Assembly (NCBI RefSeq): GCF_041435015.1
Contig: NZ_CP107989.1
Coordinates: 9,052,001 to 9,116,000, forward strand
DNA length: 64,000 bases
Direction: 5' to 3'
From: Streptomyces canus
GTDB lineage: Bacteria; Actinomycetota; Actinomycetes; Streptomycetales; Streptomycetaceae
The translations under genes were made by a program, and so were the position numbers. Position 1 is the stretch's first letter; every line of letters starts with the position of its first letter. This document shows, piece after piece, positions 15,626 to 25,987 of this stretch. The notes under the pieces were generated by a model. The model did not search any database. It was not told the origin of the DNA and worked only from the letters and a program-made list of their open reading frames with translations.

Positions 15626-17794
15626 TCAGTTGCGGCGACCGGCCGGATCCTGCAACACCGTGTCCCCGCCGCCGGAGACCGGTGCGGGAGCGGCCGGTGG
15701 TTCCTTCGCCCGGTCCGCGTGCCCCGGCCACCAGGCCGCATGGCCCATGAGGGCCGTGAGGCTGGGCGTGAAGAACATCGCCATGACGAAGGCGGCGACG
15801 GCGATGCCGAAGGAGACGGCGAAGCCCATCTCCGTGAGCAGGACGTTGCCGGCCAGCATCATCGTGGCGAAGGTCGCCGCCAGGATGAAGCCGGCCGCTG
15901 CCACCGTGGGACCGGCATGCCGTAGCGCCATACTGGCCGCCTCGCGCGGTTCGCGGCCTTCACGGGCCTCCTCCCTCAGCCGGGCGATCATGAGGATGTT
16001 GTAGTCGGTGCCGATGGCGACCACGAAGAGATACATGATCACCGGGAGCATGAACATCAGGCCGGAGTGTCCCTGCCCCTCCTGGAAGATCCACACGGTG
16101 GCACCGAGCGTGGCGCCGAAGCCGAGGCCCACCGAGGCGATCAGGTACCAGGGGGCGACCACGCTGCGCAGCAGCAGCCCCAGGATGAGCATGATCAGCA
16201 CGGCCGCGACGGGGAAGACCGTCTTGTAGTCGTGGTTGACCGCGGTGCCGATGTCCTTGTAGATCGAGGACATCCCGCCGACCACGGCCTCGGTGCCGTC
16301 CGGGGCGGCGGAGTGCGCGACGTCGCGTACCCGGCCCACCGCATCGATGGCCTGGTCCGTCGACGCCTCGTACTTGAGGGTGACGGTGAAGTCGATGGTG
16401 GTGCCGTCCTTGTTCAACTGCGACAGACGAGCGTTCGCCACGCCGTCCACGGTCCCGAGTTTCTTCACGTACGCGTCGAAGAGCGTCGTGTCGATCGGCT
16501 TGCCGTCGGTGCTGGAGAGATAGACGTCGGTCGGTGCGGCGGCACCCGCCGAATACGCCTTCTGCATCTCGTCCTGGACGACCATCGACTCCTTGGTCTT
16601 GGGCATGGAGCCGGCCGCCAGGTCGAACGTGGCGTTGTAACCGAACGTCCCGAGCGACAGCGCCACCAGGACGAGTCCCGAGAGCGCGGCGGTGAGCGCC
16701 GGGCGCTTCCGCACACCACGGCCCAGGGCGGCGAACCGGGCGTTCTCCGGCTCGCGCTGCCAGGACTTGGACGGCCAGAAGACCTTCGGGCCGATGAGGG
16801 AGACGACGGCCGGGATCAGGGTCAGGCCCGCGATCAGGGTGACGGTGACCGCGATCGCGAGCGCCGGACCCATCTGCTTGAGGAAGCCCAGCGTCGACAG
16901 GACCAGCGCCAGGAAGGCGATGATGACCGCTCCGGCGGCGGAGGCGATGGCCTCACCGACCCGGTCGACCGCGTTGATCATGGCCTGCTTCGGTTCGTCG
17001 CCGAGTCGCAGACGTTCGCGGTAGCGGAACATCAGGAACAGGAAGTAGTCCGTGCCCACGCCGAAGAGCACGACGATCAGGATCGACGAGATCGAGCTGT
17101 TGGCCTGGAGACCGAAGAGCTTGGTGGCGTACGCGATCAGTCCGTTGGCGATCGCGGACACCAACCCGATGGTGATCAGGGGCAGGAAAGCCAGGATCGG
17201 TGCCCGGAAGATGATCAGCAGGGTCACCAGGATGATGAGGAAGGTGCCGATGCCGATCAGCGCCTCGCCACGCTTGGACGAGTCCTGCTGGTCGAGGGCC
17301 TGAGCGGCCGAGCCGCCGAGCTTGACGTCGAGGTTCGTGCCCTTGGCGAGTTGTTTGACGTCGTCGCGCAACACCTTGGCCGCGTCGGCCTGTTTGGGCT
17401 GGCCGGCGTTCCTGCTGTCCATCTGGACCAGGGTCAGGGCGTACCTGCCGTCCGAGGACGGCTGGCCGGGGACGACCTTCTGCACCTGGTCGATCTTCTT
17501 CTTGCCGAGCTCGGAGGTGATCCGGGCGACGTCCTTCTGGTCGGCGGCGGTCAGCTTGCCGCCGTCGGTGCGCTGGTACAACGCGATCGCGGACGGGGTG
17601 AAGGCGCTGGGGAACGCCTTCGCCTGGAGTTCCGCCGCTTGGATGGACTCGTAACTCTTGGGGAGGAAACTGCTCTCGTCACTGTTCGAGGGCAGGCTCG
17701 GGGCAGTGGCGACGATCGCCACGGCAGCGAATAACCATGCAACGATCGTCCAGACGGGATGTCGGACGACAGCGTTGCCAATACTTCGGAACAT
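15626..17794 (-). CDS. MMPL family (RND-type) membrane transporter with a TTA codon
   Basis: A 722-residue membrane protein. The ATG at 17794 (MFRSIGNAVVRHPVW) follows AGGAGG. Two halves each contain a large external loop and a six-helix bundle. The first bundle has GVGTDYFLFLMFRYRERL and the second AIGTDYNILMIARLREEA; both carry the GTDY motif of the MMPL/RND superfamily and its proton-relay Asp. Members export lipids, siderophores or drugs. Leu21 is encoded by TTA (positions 17732-17734, reverse strand), the only TTA codon I noticed in this window, so translation should depend on bldA tRNA and be confined to late growth. A drug or lipid export role is inferred. Confidence 0.92.
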   Translation of the reverse strand: MFRSIGNAVVRHPVWTIVAWLFAAVAIVATAPSLPSNSDESSFLPKSYESIQAAELQAKAFPSAFTPSAIALYQRTDGGKLTAADQKDVARITSELGKKKIDQVQKVVPGQPSSDGRYALTLVQMDSRNAGQPKQADAAKVLRDDVKQLAKGTNLDVKLGGSAAQALDQQDSSKRGEALIGIGTFLIILVTLLIIFRAPILAFLPLITIGLVSAIANGLIAYATKLFGLQANSSISSILIVVLFGVGTDYFLFLMFRYRERLRLGDEPKQAMINAVDRVGEAIASAAGAVIIAFLALVLSTLGFLKQMGPALAIAVTVTLIAGLTLIPAVVSLIGPKVFWPSKSWQREPENARFAALGRGVRKRPALTAALSGLVLVALSLGTFGYNATFDLAAGSMPKTKESMVVQDEMQKAYSAGAAAPTDVYLSSTDGKPIDTTLFDAYVKKLGTVDGVANARLSQLNKDGTTIDFTVTLKYEASTDQAIDAVGRVRDVAHSAAPDGTEAVVGGMSSIYKDIGTAVNHDYKTVFPVAAVLIMLILGLLLRSVVAPWYLIASVGLGFGATLGATVWIFQEGQGHSGLMFMLPVIMYLFVVAIGTDYNILMIARLREEAREGREPREAASMALRHAGPTVAAAGFILAATFATMMLAGNVLLTEMGFAVSFGIAVAAFVMAMFFTPSLTALMGHAAWWPGHADRAKEPPAAPAPVSGGGDTVLQDPAGRRN

Positions 17795-18015
17795 GCGGAA
17801 GGTCCTCCTGGACAGGAAGATCACCGCAACCCGGGGAGCGGTCCCTGGCATCGGCGACCCCCGGCCGTCCCTCTGGGCAGTCCCCCGTCGGACCGGCCGG
17901 AATGGTTGTCTTGAGCTCTTATCCTAGGGATCACCGGTGAAGATCGCTGGAGGTGCCCTACCTTCAACTGCCGTGCCGTTCGCGGAGCCTCTCGGAGAAC
18001 CGGGGTGGGCCGCGG

Positions 18016-19026
<1,011 letters not shown>

Positions 19027-19110
19027 TCAACGCTAGGGACGCGGTGCCGGGGAGTCATGGGGCACCGGTCGCATAGGATTGCCTGATTCTCTCAGCCGAA
19101 GGGTGCTCTC

Positions 19111-20025
19111 ATGCTGGACCGGCTCGCCGACGCCATCGAGCGGCACTGCCCGGGGCTGTGGTCGCAGACCGCTGTGCCCAAGATGTCGCTGGTCTCGCTC
19201 GACGAGTTCGTGGACCCGATCGAGGTGACGTACGAGCCGATGATCTGCTTCATCGCCGACGGTGCCAAGCGCACTGCCGTGGGCGAGCGCAGCTGGATCA
19301 CACCACGCGGCGAGATGGCCCTGTTCACCCTCGACCTGCCGGTCACCGCCGCCTTCGAGAAGGTGCCGTACCGCGCCGCCGTCATGCGGATCGACAGCGA
19401 GGTCCTCGCCGCCGTACAGCTGGAGCTGGCGGAGAGCGGACCGCAGTCCCCGGCCGCCGTCGCCGCGGCGGTCACCGCGCCGATGTCCCCGGAGCTCGTC
19501 GACGCTGTCACCCGCTGGGTTCGGCTGCTCGACAGCCCGGAGGACATCGGTCCCCTGGCGTCCCGCATCGAGACCGAGATCCTCTACCGGCTGCTGCGCA
19601 GCCCGCTCGCACCCGTCCTGCGGCACTGGTCGCTCTCCGACTCGACAGCCGCCCGGATCCGTACGACCGCCCGCTGGATCCGCGACCACTACGCCGAACC
19701 GCTCGGCATCGACGAGATCAGCGAGGTGGCCCGGATGAGCCCTGCCACCCTGCACCGGCACTTCAAGGCGGCCACCGGCACGAGCCCCCTGAGGTTCCAG
19801 AAGTATCTGCGGCTCCAGGAGGCCCGACGGCTGCTGTTCACCAGGGAGATGATGGCGGCTCAGGTCGCCCAGGAGGTCGGATACGTCAGCGCCACCCAGT
19901 TCAACCGCGAGTACCGCCGCGCCTATGGCCTTCCGCCCGGCCGGGACGCGGCGCAGCTGCGCGCCCGGCTGGCGGAGGCCCGGGAGGTGCCCCTGCTGCA
20001 CGACGGGTCGGGTGCGAAGCCGTGA
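19111..20025 (+). CDS. AraC family regulator (YqhC-like N-terminus)
   Basis: A 304-residue regulator. The N-terminal cupin-like domain (about 20-170) has YEPMICFIADGAKRTAVGE, typical of the AraC_N group that includes YqhC. The C-terminal double helix-turn-helix (about 195-285) has EPLGIDEISEVARMSPATLH, FKAATGTSPLRFQKYLRLQE and EVGYVSATQFNREYRRAYG. In enteric bacteria YqhC activates aldehyde reductases, and the divergent aldo/keto reductase gene here fits the same relationship. The start is ATG at 19111; an upstream ribosome site is GAAGGG. Confidence 0.93.
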   Translation: MLDRLADAIERHCPGLWSQTAVPKMSLVSLDEFVDPIEVTYEPMICFIADGAKRTAVGERSWITPRGEMALFTLDLPVTAAFEKVPYRAAVMRIDSEVLAAVQLELAESGPQSPAAVAAAVTAPMSPELVDAVTRWVRLLDSPEDIGPLASRIETEILYRLLRSPLAPVLRHWSLSDSTAARIRTTARWIRDHYAEPLGIDEISEVARMSPATLHRHFKAATGTSPLRFQKYLRLQEARRLLFTREMMAAQVAQEVGYVSATQFNREYRRAYGLPPGRDAAQLRARLAEAREVPLLHDGSGAKP

Positions 20026-20226
20026 GGGTCGTTCATGTGAGTGCCTCCGCCGGGTCGTACCCGTAGACCCAGCCGTTGCCCGCCGGCGGGTCGGCGTCGG
20101 CGAGCGCCGCGGGCCGGCTGCTCGGGGCCGTCGGGCAGGGTACTGTCGCGGCCCACGTCCTGATCTCCGCTCTGCCTGCCCGGCACTGGTGGCGGATCGC
20201 GGCGCGTCGGCTGTCTCGCCTCGCGC

Positions 20227-20483
20227 CGTGTCCGCGGAGCCGTGGCCGTCGCCGCGCTGACCGGCGTGGCGTTCGAGTGTCCGCCGCGACGGTGCTGACC
20301 TGGTCCGGGTCTGCTGGGGGATCGGGCTCTCGCGGTTGTCGGCTGTGTCGTCTCGCGTGGTGTTCACGCCAACCTGGACTGCGCCCGCTGGGGGGCCGCG
20401 CCCTCGCGGCCGTCGGTGCGGTGTCCACCGTGCAGCCCTCCGCTCGGGTCGTGTCCGCGGAGCCGTGGCCGTCGCCGCGCTGA
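20227..20483. repeat. 34-bp direct repeats 223 bp apart
   Basis: The segment starting CGTGTCCGCGGAGCCGTGGC occurs at 20227-20260 and again, identical over 34 bp, at 20450-20483. The intervening sequence is also repetitive. It may be a slippage or duplication product in decayed DNA. Confidence 0.75.
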
Positions 20484-20667
20484 TCGGCAGCGCGCCGAAT
20501 GCCGATGCGGCCGCGCCGAGGCCTGGACCCCGTCCTCTGCGGCGTCGGCCGCCGGCTCTCGCCCACGGCGCCGGCGTGTGGCTCTCCGCCGTGCAGGGAT
20601 GGCCGCCGGGAAGAGCGTCGCGAGCAATCCCGCTGTGCTTCTCCTCACCCCGCCCCCGCGATTTTAC

Positions 20668-20683
20668 TAGGACGTCCTACTAT
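20668..20683 (+). promoter_or_regulatory. Palindromic operator overlapping a -10-like box upstream of icmF
   Basis: TAGGACGTCCTA (20668-20679) is a perfect 12-bp palindrome in an AT-rich island unusual for this DNA. TACTAT (20678-20683) fits a -10 box and overlaps the right half, so a bound repressor would block transcription of icmF, which starts 45 nt downstream. The regulator is not known; a fatty-acid or acyl-CoA-responsive repressor would be logical. Confidence 0.6.
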
Positions 20684-20727
20684 TTTCTCAGCCCGCGTTT
20701 TTCGACGTGTCCTGGGAAGGCTCCGCC

Positions 20728-23700
20728 ATGAGCGATCTGCATCGCCCCGTCCACCCCGTCCGCCTGGTCACCGCCTCGGCACTGTTCGACGGGCACGACG
20801 CCTCGATCAACATCATGCGGCGGATCTTCCAGTCGCAGGGCGCCGAGGTCATCCATCTCGGCCACAACCGCTCCGTGCGGGAGGTCGTGGACGCGGCTCT
20901 CGAGGAGGACGCGCACGGCGTGGCGGTCTCGTCCTACCAGGGCGGACACGTCGAGTACTTCGAATACCTGGTCGCCTCACTGCGCAAACAGGGCGCGGAG
21001 CACATCAGGGTGGTGGGCGGCGGAGGCGGTGTCATCGTGCCCGATGAGATCACCCGGCTCAGGGAGAGCGGGGTGACGATCTTCTCTCCCGAGGACGGCC
21101 AGCGGATGGGCCTGGCGGGGATGGTCAACACGGTCGTCAAGGACTGTGACTTCGACCTCTGGGACGGCAAACCGGCCGACCTCACCGCGGTCCTGGCCGG
21201 CGACCGGTTCGCGATCGCCCGCGCCCTCACCGGTGCCGAACTGGGCAAGCTCCCGCCGGAGTTCCGGCAGGAGCTGCGGGCCACCGCGGCCGCGCGGCAC
21301 GTGCCGGTGCTCGGCATCACCGGCACCGGCGGCTCGGGCAAGTCGTCCCTGACCGACGAACTGGTGCGCCGGTTCCGTGTCGACCAGCGGGACGCCCTGC
21401 GCATCGCCGTGATCGCGGTCGACCCGACGCGTCGCCGGGGTGGCGGCGCCCTGCTCGGCGACCGGATCCGGATGAACTCCCTCGACGGGGACCGGGTGTT
21501 CTTCCGCAGCCTGGCCACCCGCGGCAGCCGCGAGCTGCCCGAGCACCTTTCCGACGTGATCGATGTCGTGAAGGCCGCCGGATTCGACCTGGTGATCGTG
21601 GAGACGCCGGGGATCGGCCAGGGCGACGCGGCGATCGTGCCGTTCGTCGACGCCTCGCTGTACGTGATGACGCCGGAGTTCGGTGCCGCCTCGCAGCTGG
21701 AGAAGATCGACATGCTCGACTTCGCCGACGTCGTGGCCATCAACAAGTTCGAGCGGCGCGGTGCCAAGGACGCCCTGCGCGACGTGGGCCGCCAACTGGT
21801 CCGCAACCGCGAGGCGTTCGGCAAGCGACCCGAGGACATGCCGGTGTACGGCACCTCCGCGGCCACCTTCAACGACGACGGCGTCACCGCCCTGCACCAG
21901 CACCTCACCGCCGTCCTCGCCGAGAAGGGACTCCCGCTGCCCGAGGGCACCCTGGCGCGGGTCGACGTACGCCACTCCTCCGGCATCCGGCAGGTGGTCC
22001 CGCCCGAGCGGGTGCGCTACCTCGCCGAGATCACCGACACGGTCCGTGGCTACCACGCCGACACCGAGCGGCTGGCCGAGGCGGCGCGGCGGGTCCAGCG
22101 GCTGGAGCTGGTCGGGGCCGAACTCGCCGACGCCGGCTCCGATGCCGCGAACGTGCACGCGCTGCTGGAGGACGCGCGCACGCACCTCCCGCACGACATC
22201 GTGCGGCAGATCGAGAGCTGGCCCGCCGTGATCGCCTCCTACTCCGGCGACGAGCAGGTCGTGAAGGTCCGCGACCGGGAGATCCGCACCAAGCTGACCC
22301 GCGAGTCCCTGTCGGGCAACAAGATCCCCCGCGTCGCCCTGCCCCGCTTCACCGACCACGGTGAACTGGTGCGGTTCTGGCGCGCGGAGAACCTGCCCGG
22401 ACACTTCCCCTTCACGGCCGGGGTGTTCCCCTTCAAGCGCGACGGCGAGGACCCGGCGCGGATGTTCGCCGGCGAGGGCGACCCGTTCCGCACCAACCGC
22501 CGCTTCAAGCTTCTCTCCGAGGGCCAGCCCGCCACCCGCCTGTCCACCGCCTTCGACTCGGTGACGTTGTACGGCCGCGACCCCGACGAGCGCCCCGACA
22601 TCTACGGCAAGGTCGGCACCTCCGGCGTCTCGGTGGCCACCCTGGAGGACATGAAGGCGCTCTACGACGGCTTCGACCTCGTGTCGCCCACCACCTCCGT
22701 CTCCATGACGATCAACGGGCCCGCCCCGGCCGTCCTGGCGTTCTTCCTCAACACCGCCGTCGACCAGCAGATCGAACGCTTCCGCGACCAGGAGGGCCGC
22801 GACCCCTCGCCCGAGGAGACGGCCCACCTGCGCGCGCACGCCCTGGCGAACGTGCGCGGCACCGTGCAGGCCGACATCCTCAAGGAGGACCAGGGCCAGA
22901 ACACCTGCCTGTTCTCCACCGAGTTCAGCCTGCGGATGATGGCCGACATCCAGGAGTGGTTCATCGCGCAGAAGGTCCGCAACTTCTACTCGGTGTCCAT
23001 CTCCGGCTACCACATCGCCGAAGCCGGCGCGAACCCCATCAGCCAGCTCGCCTTCACCCTGGCCAACGGCTTCACCTACGTCGAGGCCTACCTCGCCCGC
23101 GGCATGCGCATCGACGACTTCGCCCCGAACCTGTCGTTCTTCTTCTCCAACGGCATGGACCCCGAATACTCCGTGCTCGGCCGGGTCGCCCGCCGCATCT
23201 GGGCGGTGGCGATGAAGGAGAAGTACGGCGCCGGCGAGCGCAGCCAGAAACTGAAGTACCACGTCCAGACCTCCGGACGCTCCCTGCACGCCCAGGAGAT
23301 GGACTTCAACGACATCCGCACCACCCTGCAGGCCCTCATCGCCATCTACGACAACTGCAACAGCCTGCACACCAACGCCTACGACGAGGCCGTCACCACC
23401 CCCACCGAGGAGTCCGTACGACGGGCCCTGGCCATCCAGCTGATCATCAACCGGGAGTGGGGCCTGGCGATGAACGAGAACCCGCTCCAGGGGTCGTTCA
23501 TCATCGACGAACTCACCGACCTGGTCGAGGAGGCCGTCCTTCAGGAGTTCGAGCGGATCAGCGAACGCGGCGGTGTGCTCGGCGCGATGGAGACGGGCTA
23601 CCAGCGCGGCCGTATCCAGGACGAGTCGATGCTCTACGAACAGCGCAAGCACGACGGCTCCCTGCCCCTGATCGGCGTCAACACCTTCCGCAACCCCCAC

Positions 23701-23958
23701 GCCGACACCGCCGAGCCCGGCGTCGTCGAACTCGCCCGCGCCACCGAGGAGGAGAAACAGTCCCAGCTGGAACGCGTCCGCACCTTCCACGCCCGTCACC
23801 ACGACGAGGCCCGGGCCGCCCTGGACGCCCTCAAGGACGCGGCCGTACGCGGGGACAACGTGTTCGCCGTCCTCATGGAGGCCACCCGGGTCTGCTCCCT
23901 CCAGCAGATCACCGAGGCCTTCTTCGAGGTCGGGGGCCAGTACCGCCGCAACGTCTGA
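20728..23958 (+). CDS. icmF: Fused isobutyryl-CoA mutase IcmF
   Basis: A 1076-residue fusion enzyme. ATG at 20728 follows GGGAAGG. Domain order: B12-binding domain (about 15-150, DGHDASINIMRRIF with the cobalt-ligand His in the D-x-H motif); MeaB-type GTPase chaperone (about 190-420, Walker A GTGGSGKSSL, then VDPTRRRGGGALLGDRIRM); linker; acyl-CoA mutase barrel (about 545-1076) with the IcmF-specific FPFKRDGEDPARMFAGEG and the SGYHIAEAGANPISQLAF motif. It interconverts isobutyryl-CoA and n-butyryl-CoA with adenosylcobalamin, linking valine catabolism to straight-chain acyl-CoA. It converges on the 2-oxoacid dehydrogenase genes, which would supply isobutyryl-CoA. Confidence 0.95.
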   Translation: MSDLHRPVHPVRLVTASALFDGHDASINIMRRIFQSQGAEVIHLGHNRSVREVVDAALEEDAHGVAVSSYQGGHVEYFEYLVASLRKQGAEHIRVVGGGGGVIVPDEITRLRESGVTIFSPEDGQRMGLAGMVNTVVKDCDFDLWDGKPADLTAVLAGDRFAIARALTGAELGKLPPEFRQELRATAAARHVPVLGITGTGGSGKSSLTDELVRRFRVDQRDALRIAVIAVDPTRRRGGGALLGDRIRMNSLDGDRVFFRSLATRGSRELPEHLSDVIDVVKAAGFDLVIVETPGIGQGDAAIVPFVDASLYVMTPEFGAASQLEKIDMLDFADVVAINKFERRGAKDALRDVGRQLVRNREAFGKRPEDMPVYGTSAATFNDDGVTALHQHLTAVLAEKGLPLPEGTLARVDVRHSSGIRQVVPPERVRYLAEITDTVRGYHADTERLAEAARRVQRLELVGAELADAGSDAANVHALLEDARTHLPHDIVRQIESWPAVIASYSGDEQVVKVRDREIRTKLTRESLSGNKIPRVALPRFTDHGELVRFWRAENLPGHFPFTAGVFPFKRDGEDPARMFAGEGDPFRTNRRFKLLSEGQPATRLSTAFDSVTLYGRDPDERPDIYGKVGTSGVSVATLEDMKALYDGFDLVSPTTSVSMTINGPAPAVLAFFLNTAVDQQIERFRDQEGRDPSPEETAHLRAHALANVRGTVQADILKEDQGQNTCLFSTEFSLRMMADIQEWFIAQKVRNFYSVSISGYHIAEAGANPISQLAFTLANGFTYVEAYLARGMRIDDFAPNLSFFFSNGMDPEYSVLGRVARRIWAVAMKEKYGAGERSQKLKYHVQTSGRSLHAQEMDFNDIRTTLQALIAIYDNCNSLHTNAYDEAVTTPTEESVRRALAIQLIINREWGLAMNENPLQGSFIIDELTDLVEEAVLQEFERISERGGVLGAMETGYQRGRIQDESMLYEQRKHDGSLPLIGVNTFRNPHADTAEPGVVELARATEEEKQSQLERVRTFHARHHDEARAALDALKDAAVRGDNVFAVLMEATRVCSLQQITEAFFEVGGQYRRNV

Positions 23959-23973
23959 AGCCGGCGTCGGCCT

Positions 23974-24003
23974 GGTGGGTCAACCGACCCCCACCGACCC
24001 ACC
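23974..24003. terminator. Possible hairpin between icmF and the dehydrogenase genes
   Basis: GGTGGGTC (23974-23981) pairs with GACCCACC (23996-24003). The stem begins 16 nt after the icmF stop and covers the last codons of the convergent gene. The stem is short, so this is tentative. Confidence 0.4.
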
Positions 24004-25986
24004 CCCGACCGCGTCGACGACATGACGCAGGAAGCCCGCCGCGGTGCGCCCGTCGCAGACGCGGTGGTCGAAGGTCAGGGACAGGCCGACGACCTTGCGC
24101 ACCTCCACCCGGCCGTCCACCGCCCACGGACGGTCGGTGATGCGGCCCACGCCGAGCATCGCCACCTGTGGGTGGTTGAGGATCGGTGTGGCACCGTCGA
24201 CGTCGAAGACGCCGTAATTGTTGAGAGTGAACGTGCCGCCGGTGCGGTGTCCGACCGGCAGGGCGTCCTGCCGTGCGAGGTCGGTCAGGCGGCGCAGTTC
24301 CGCCGCGAGAGCGTCGAGGGGCAGCCGGTCCGCATCCCGTACGACGGGGACGACCAGGCCCTTCGGCGTCTGCGCGGCGAAACCGAGGTGCACCTGGGAG
24401 AGGCGGACGACTTCCCCGCGGTCACCGTCGACGCGGGCGTTGAACTCCGGGAACTCGGCGAGGCCGGTGAGACAGGCCCGGGCGAGCAGCGCCAGCAGTC
24501 CTACCCCGCGCGAGGCCCGCTCGGCGAGCAGTCCGGTGGCGTCCACGTCCGCCCAGATCGTCACCGAGGGGGTGTCGCGATGGGCGCGGAGGAACTTCTC
24601 GGCCGTCGCCGGCATCGGCACCCGGGCGTCGGACGACTCAACTCCGCCTGCCTGACGGACGGGTGAGGGGAGCCGGCGCTCCGACGCCCCCGTCCCGTAC
24701 CCCGTCAGCACCGCACCCGAAGCGCCGTCGGGCTCCGCCACGGAGAGCAGCGGCGCTCCCACCCGTACGACCTCACCGGCTGGGCAGTGCAGAGCGGTCA
24801 CCGTTCCCGCGAACGGACTCGGCAGCGTCACCACCGACTTGGCGGTCTCGACCTCGGCGACGACCTGGTCGTGCGCGACGGAGTCGCCCACCTCGACCTT
24901 CCACTCCAGGAGTTCGGCCTCCGTCAGGCCCTCACCCAGGTCGGGGAGGCTGAAAGTGCGGCCGGCCGCGGGCGGAACGGCACGGCCGGCGGGCCGTCCG
25001 TCGACACCGGACAGCCGGTGCAGCCCGGCCAGCACGCGCGCGACCCCCGGAAGGTACGCGCCCTCCAGCAGCGGCGGGGGATAGGGCACGTCCAGGCCCG
25101 TGACCCGCAACACCGGTGCGCGCAGGGCGTCGAAGCATCGCTCCTGCACCAGCGCCGCGATCTCCGCGCCGACGCCCGCGAACCCCTGGGCCTCGTGGAC
25201 CACCAGACAACGCCCGGTGCGCCGCACGGACTCGGTGAGCGTACGGTCGTCCAGGGGAACGAGGGTGCGCAGGTCCAGCACCTCGACGTCCAGGCCGACG
25301 ACGGCGGCCTCCGCGGCGGCTGCCAGGGCCACGGCGACCGAGGGGCCGTAGGCGACCAGGGTGGCGTCGGCGCCGGGGCGGCGGACCGCCGCGGTGCCGA
25401 ACGGCTCGGTGCGGCAGGGGAGTTCGGTCTCCTCCTTCGTCCAGTAGTGCCGCTTCGGTTCGAGGAGGATCACCGGGTCGGGGTCCTCGATCGCCTCGCG
25501 CAGCAGGGAGTAGGCGTCCGCCGTCGTCGCCGGGGTCACGACCTTCAGGCCCGCCGTGTGCGCGTAGTACGCCTCGCTGGAGTCGCTGTGGTGCTCGACG
25601 GCGCCGATGCCGCCGCCGTAGGGGATGCGCACCACGATCGGGAGCCCCACCCGCCCCCGGGTCCGGTTGCGCATCTTGGCCATGTGGGAGGCGATCTGCT
25701 CGAAGGCCGGGTAGGCGAACGCGTCGAACTGCATCTCCACCACGGGCCGGAAGCCCGCCATCGCCAGCCCGATCGCCAGACCCGCGATGCCGGCCTCGCT
25801 GACCGGTGTGTCGAAGCAGCGCCGGTCGCCGAAGGCGTCCGCGAGCCCGTCGGTGATGCGGAAGACCCCGCCGAGACGGCCGACGTCCTCCCCGAAGACC
25901 AGGACGCGCTCGTCCGCGGCGAGCGCGTCGCGCAGGGCGGTGTTGAAGGCCTGTGCCATCGAGGTCGGTTCCAGGGCCTGTGTCAT
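23980..25986 (-). CDS. Branched-chain 2-oxoacid dehydrogenase E1-beta/E2 fusion protein
   Basis: One continuous 668-residue frame joins two normally separate subunits. Residues 1 to about 325 are E1-beta (transketolase-like), with VFGEDVGRLGGVFR, FDTPVSEAGIAGLAIG and GGGIGAVEHHSDSSEAYYAH. Residues about 343-420 are a lipoyl domain (PDLGEGLTEAELLEWKVEVG; lipoylated Lys in ETAKS). Residues about 455-668 are the E2 acyltransferase with DHRVCDGRTAAGF (catalytic His and Asp). The peripheral subunit-binding domain normally found between lipoyl and catalytic domains is missing; the covalent link may replace its E1-binding role. It should make branched-chain acyl-CoA from 2-oxoacids. ATG lies 1 nt after the E1-alpha stop, so the two are coupled. 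No E3 gene is near. Confidence 0.9.
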   Translation of the reverse strand: MTQALEPTSMAQAFNTALRDALAADERVLVFGEDVGRLGGVFRITDGLADAFGDRRCFDTPVSEAGIAGLAIGLAMAGFRPVVEMQFDAFAYPAFEQIASHMAKMRNRTRGRVGLPIVVRIPYGGGIGAVEHHSDSSEAYYAHTAGLKVVTPATTADAYSLLREAIEDPDPVILLEPKRHYWTKEETELPCRTEPFGTAAVRRPGADATLVAYGPSVAVALAAAAEAAVVGLDVEVLDLRTLVPLDDRTLTESVRRTGRCLVVHEAQGFAGVGAEIAALVQERCFDALRAPVLRVTGLDVPYPPPLLEGAYLPGVARVLAGLHRLSGVDGRPAGRAVPPAAGRTFSLPDLGEGLTEAELLEWKVEVGDSVAHDQVVAEVETAKSVVTLPSPFAGTVTALHCPAGEVVRVGAPLLSVAEPDGASGAVLTGYGTGASERRLPSPVRQAGGVESSDARVPMPATAEKFLRAHRDTPSVTIWADVDATGLLAERASRGVGLLALLARACLTGLAEFPEFNARVDGDRGEVVRLSQVHLGFAAQTPKGLVVPVVRDADRLPLDALAAELRRLTDLARQDALPVGHRTGGTFTLNNYGVFDVDGATPILNHPQVAMLGVGRITDRPWAVDGRVEVRKVVGLSLTFDHRVCDGRTAAGFLRHVVDAVGGGSVGVG

Positions 25987-25987
25987 C

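Larger units (their letters stand above)
20026..20727. other. Non-coding stretch with direct repeats upstream of icmF
   Basis: 702 nt without a convincing gene. It contains a 34-bp direct repeat (20227-20260 and 20450-20483) and several shorter similar GC-rich segments. The open frames have low-complexity Arg/Pro/Ala composition and no ribosome sites. A reverse-strand tail reading GNGWVYGYDPAEALT before a stop at 20033 could be the end of a decayed gene. The icmF promoter and operator occupy the right end. Confidence 0.55.

Noticed and set aside
19033..20367. A 444-codon reverse-strand frame opposite the AraC gene and the following gap
   Set aside because: The AraC double helix-turn-helix on the forward strand is clear. 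The extra part in the gap is Arg-rich low-complexity sequence.
20977..23802. A 941-codon reverse-strand frame opposite icmF
   Set aside because: IcmF is unambiguous on the forward strand over the same bases; the reverse frame is low-complexity.
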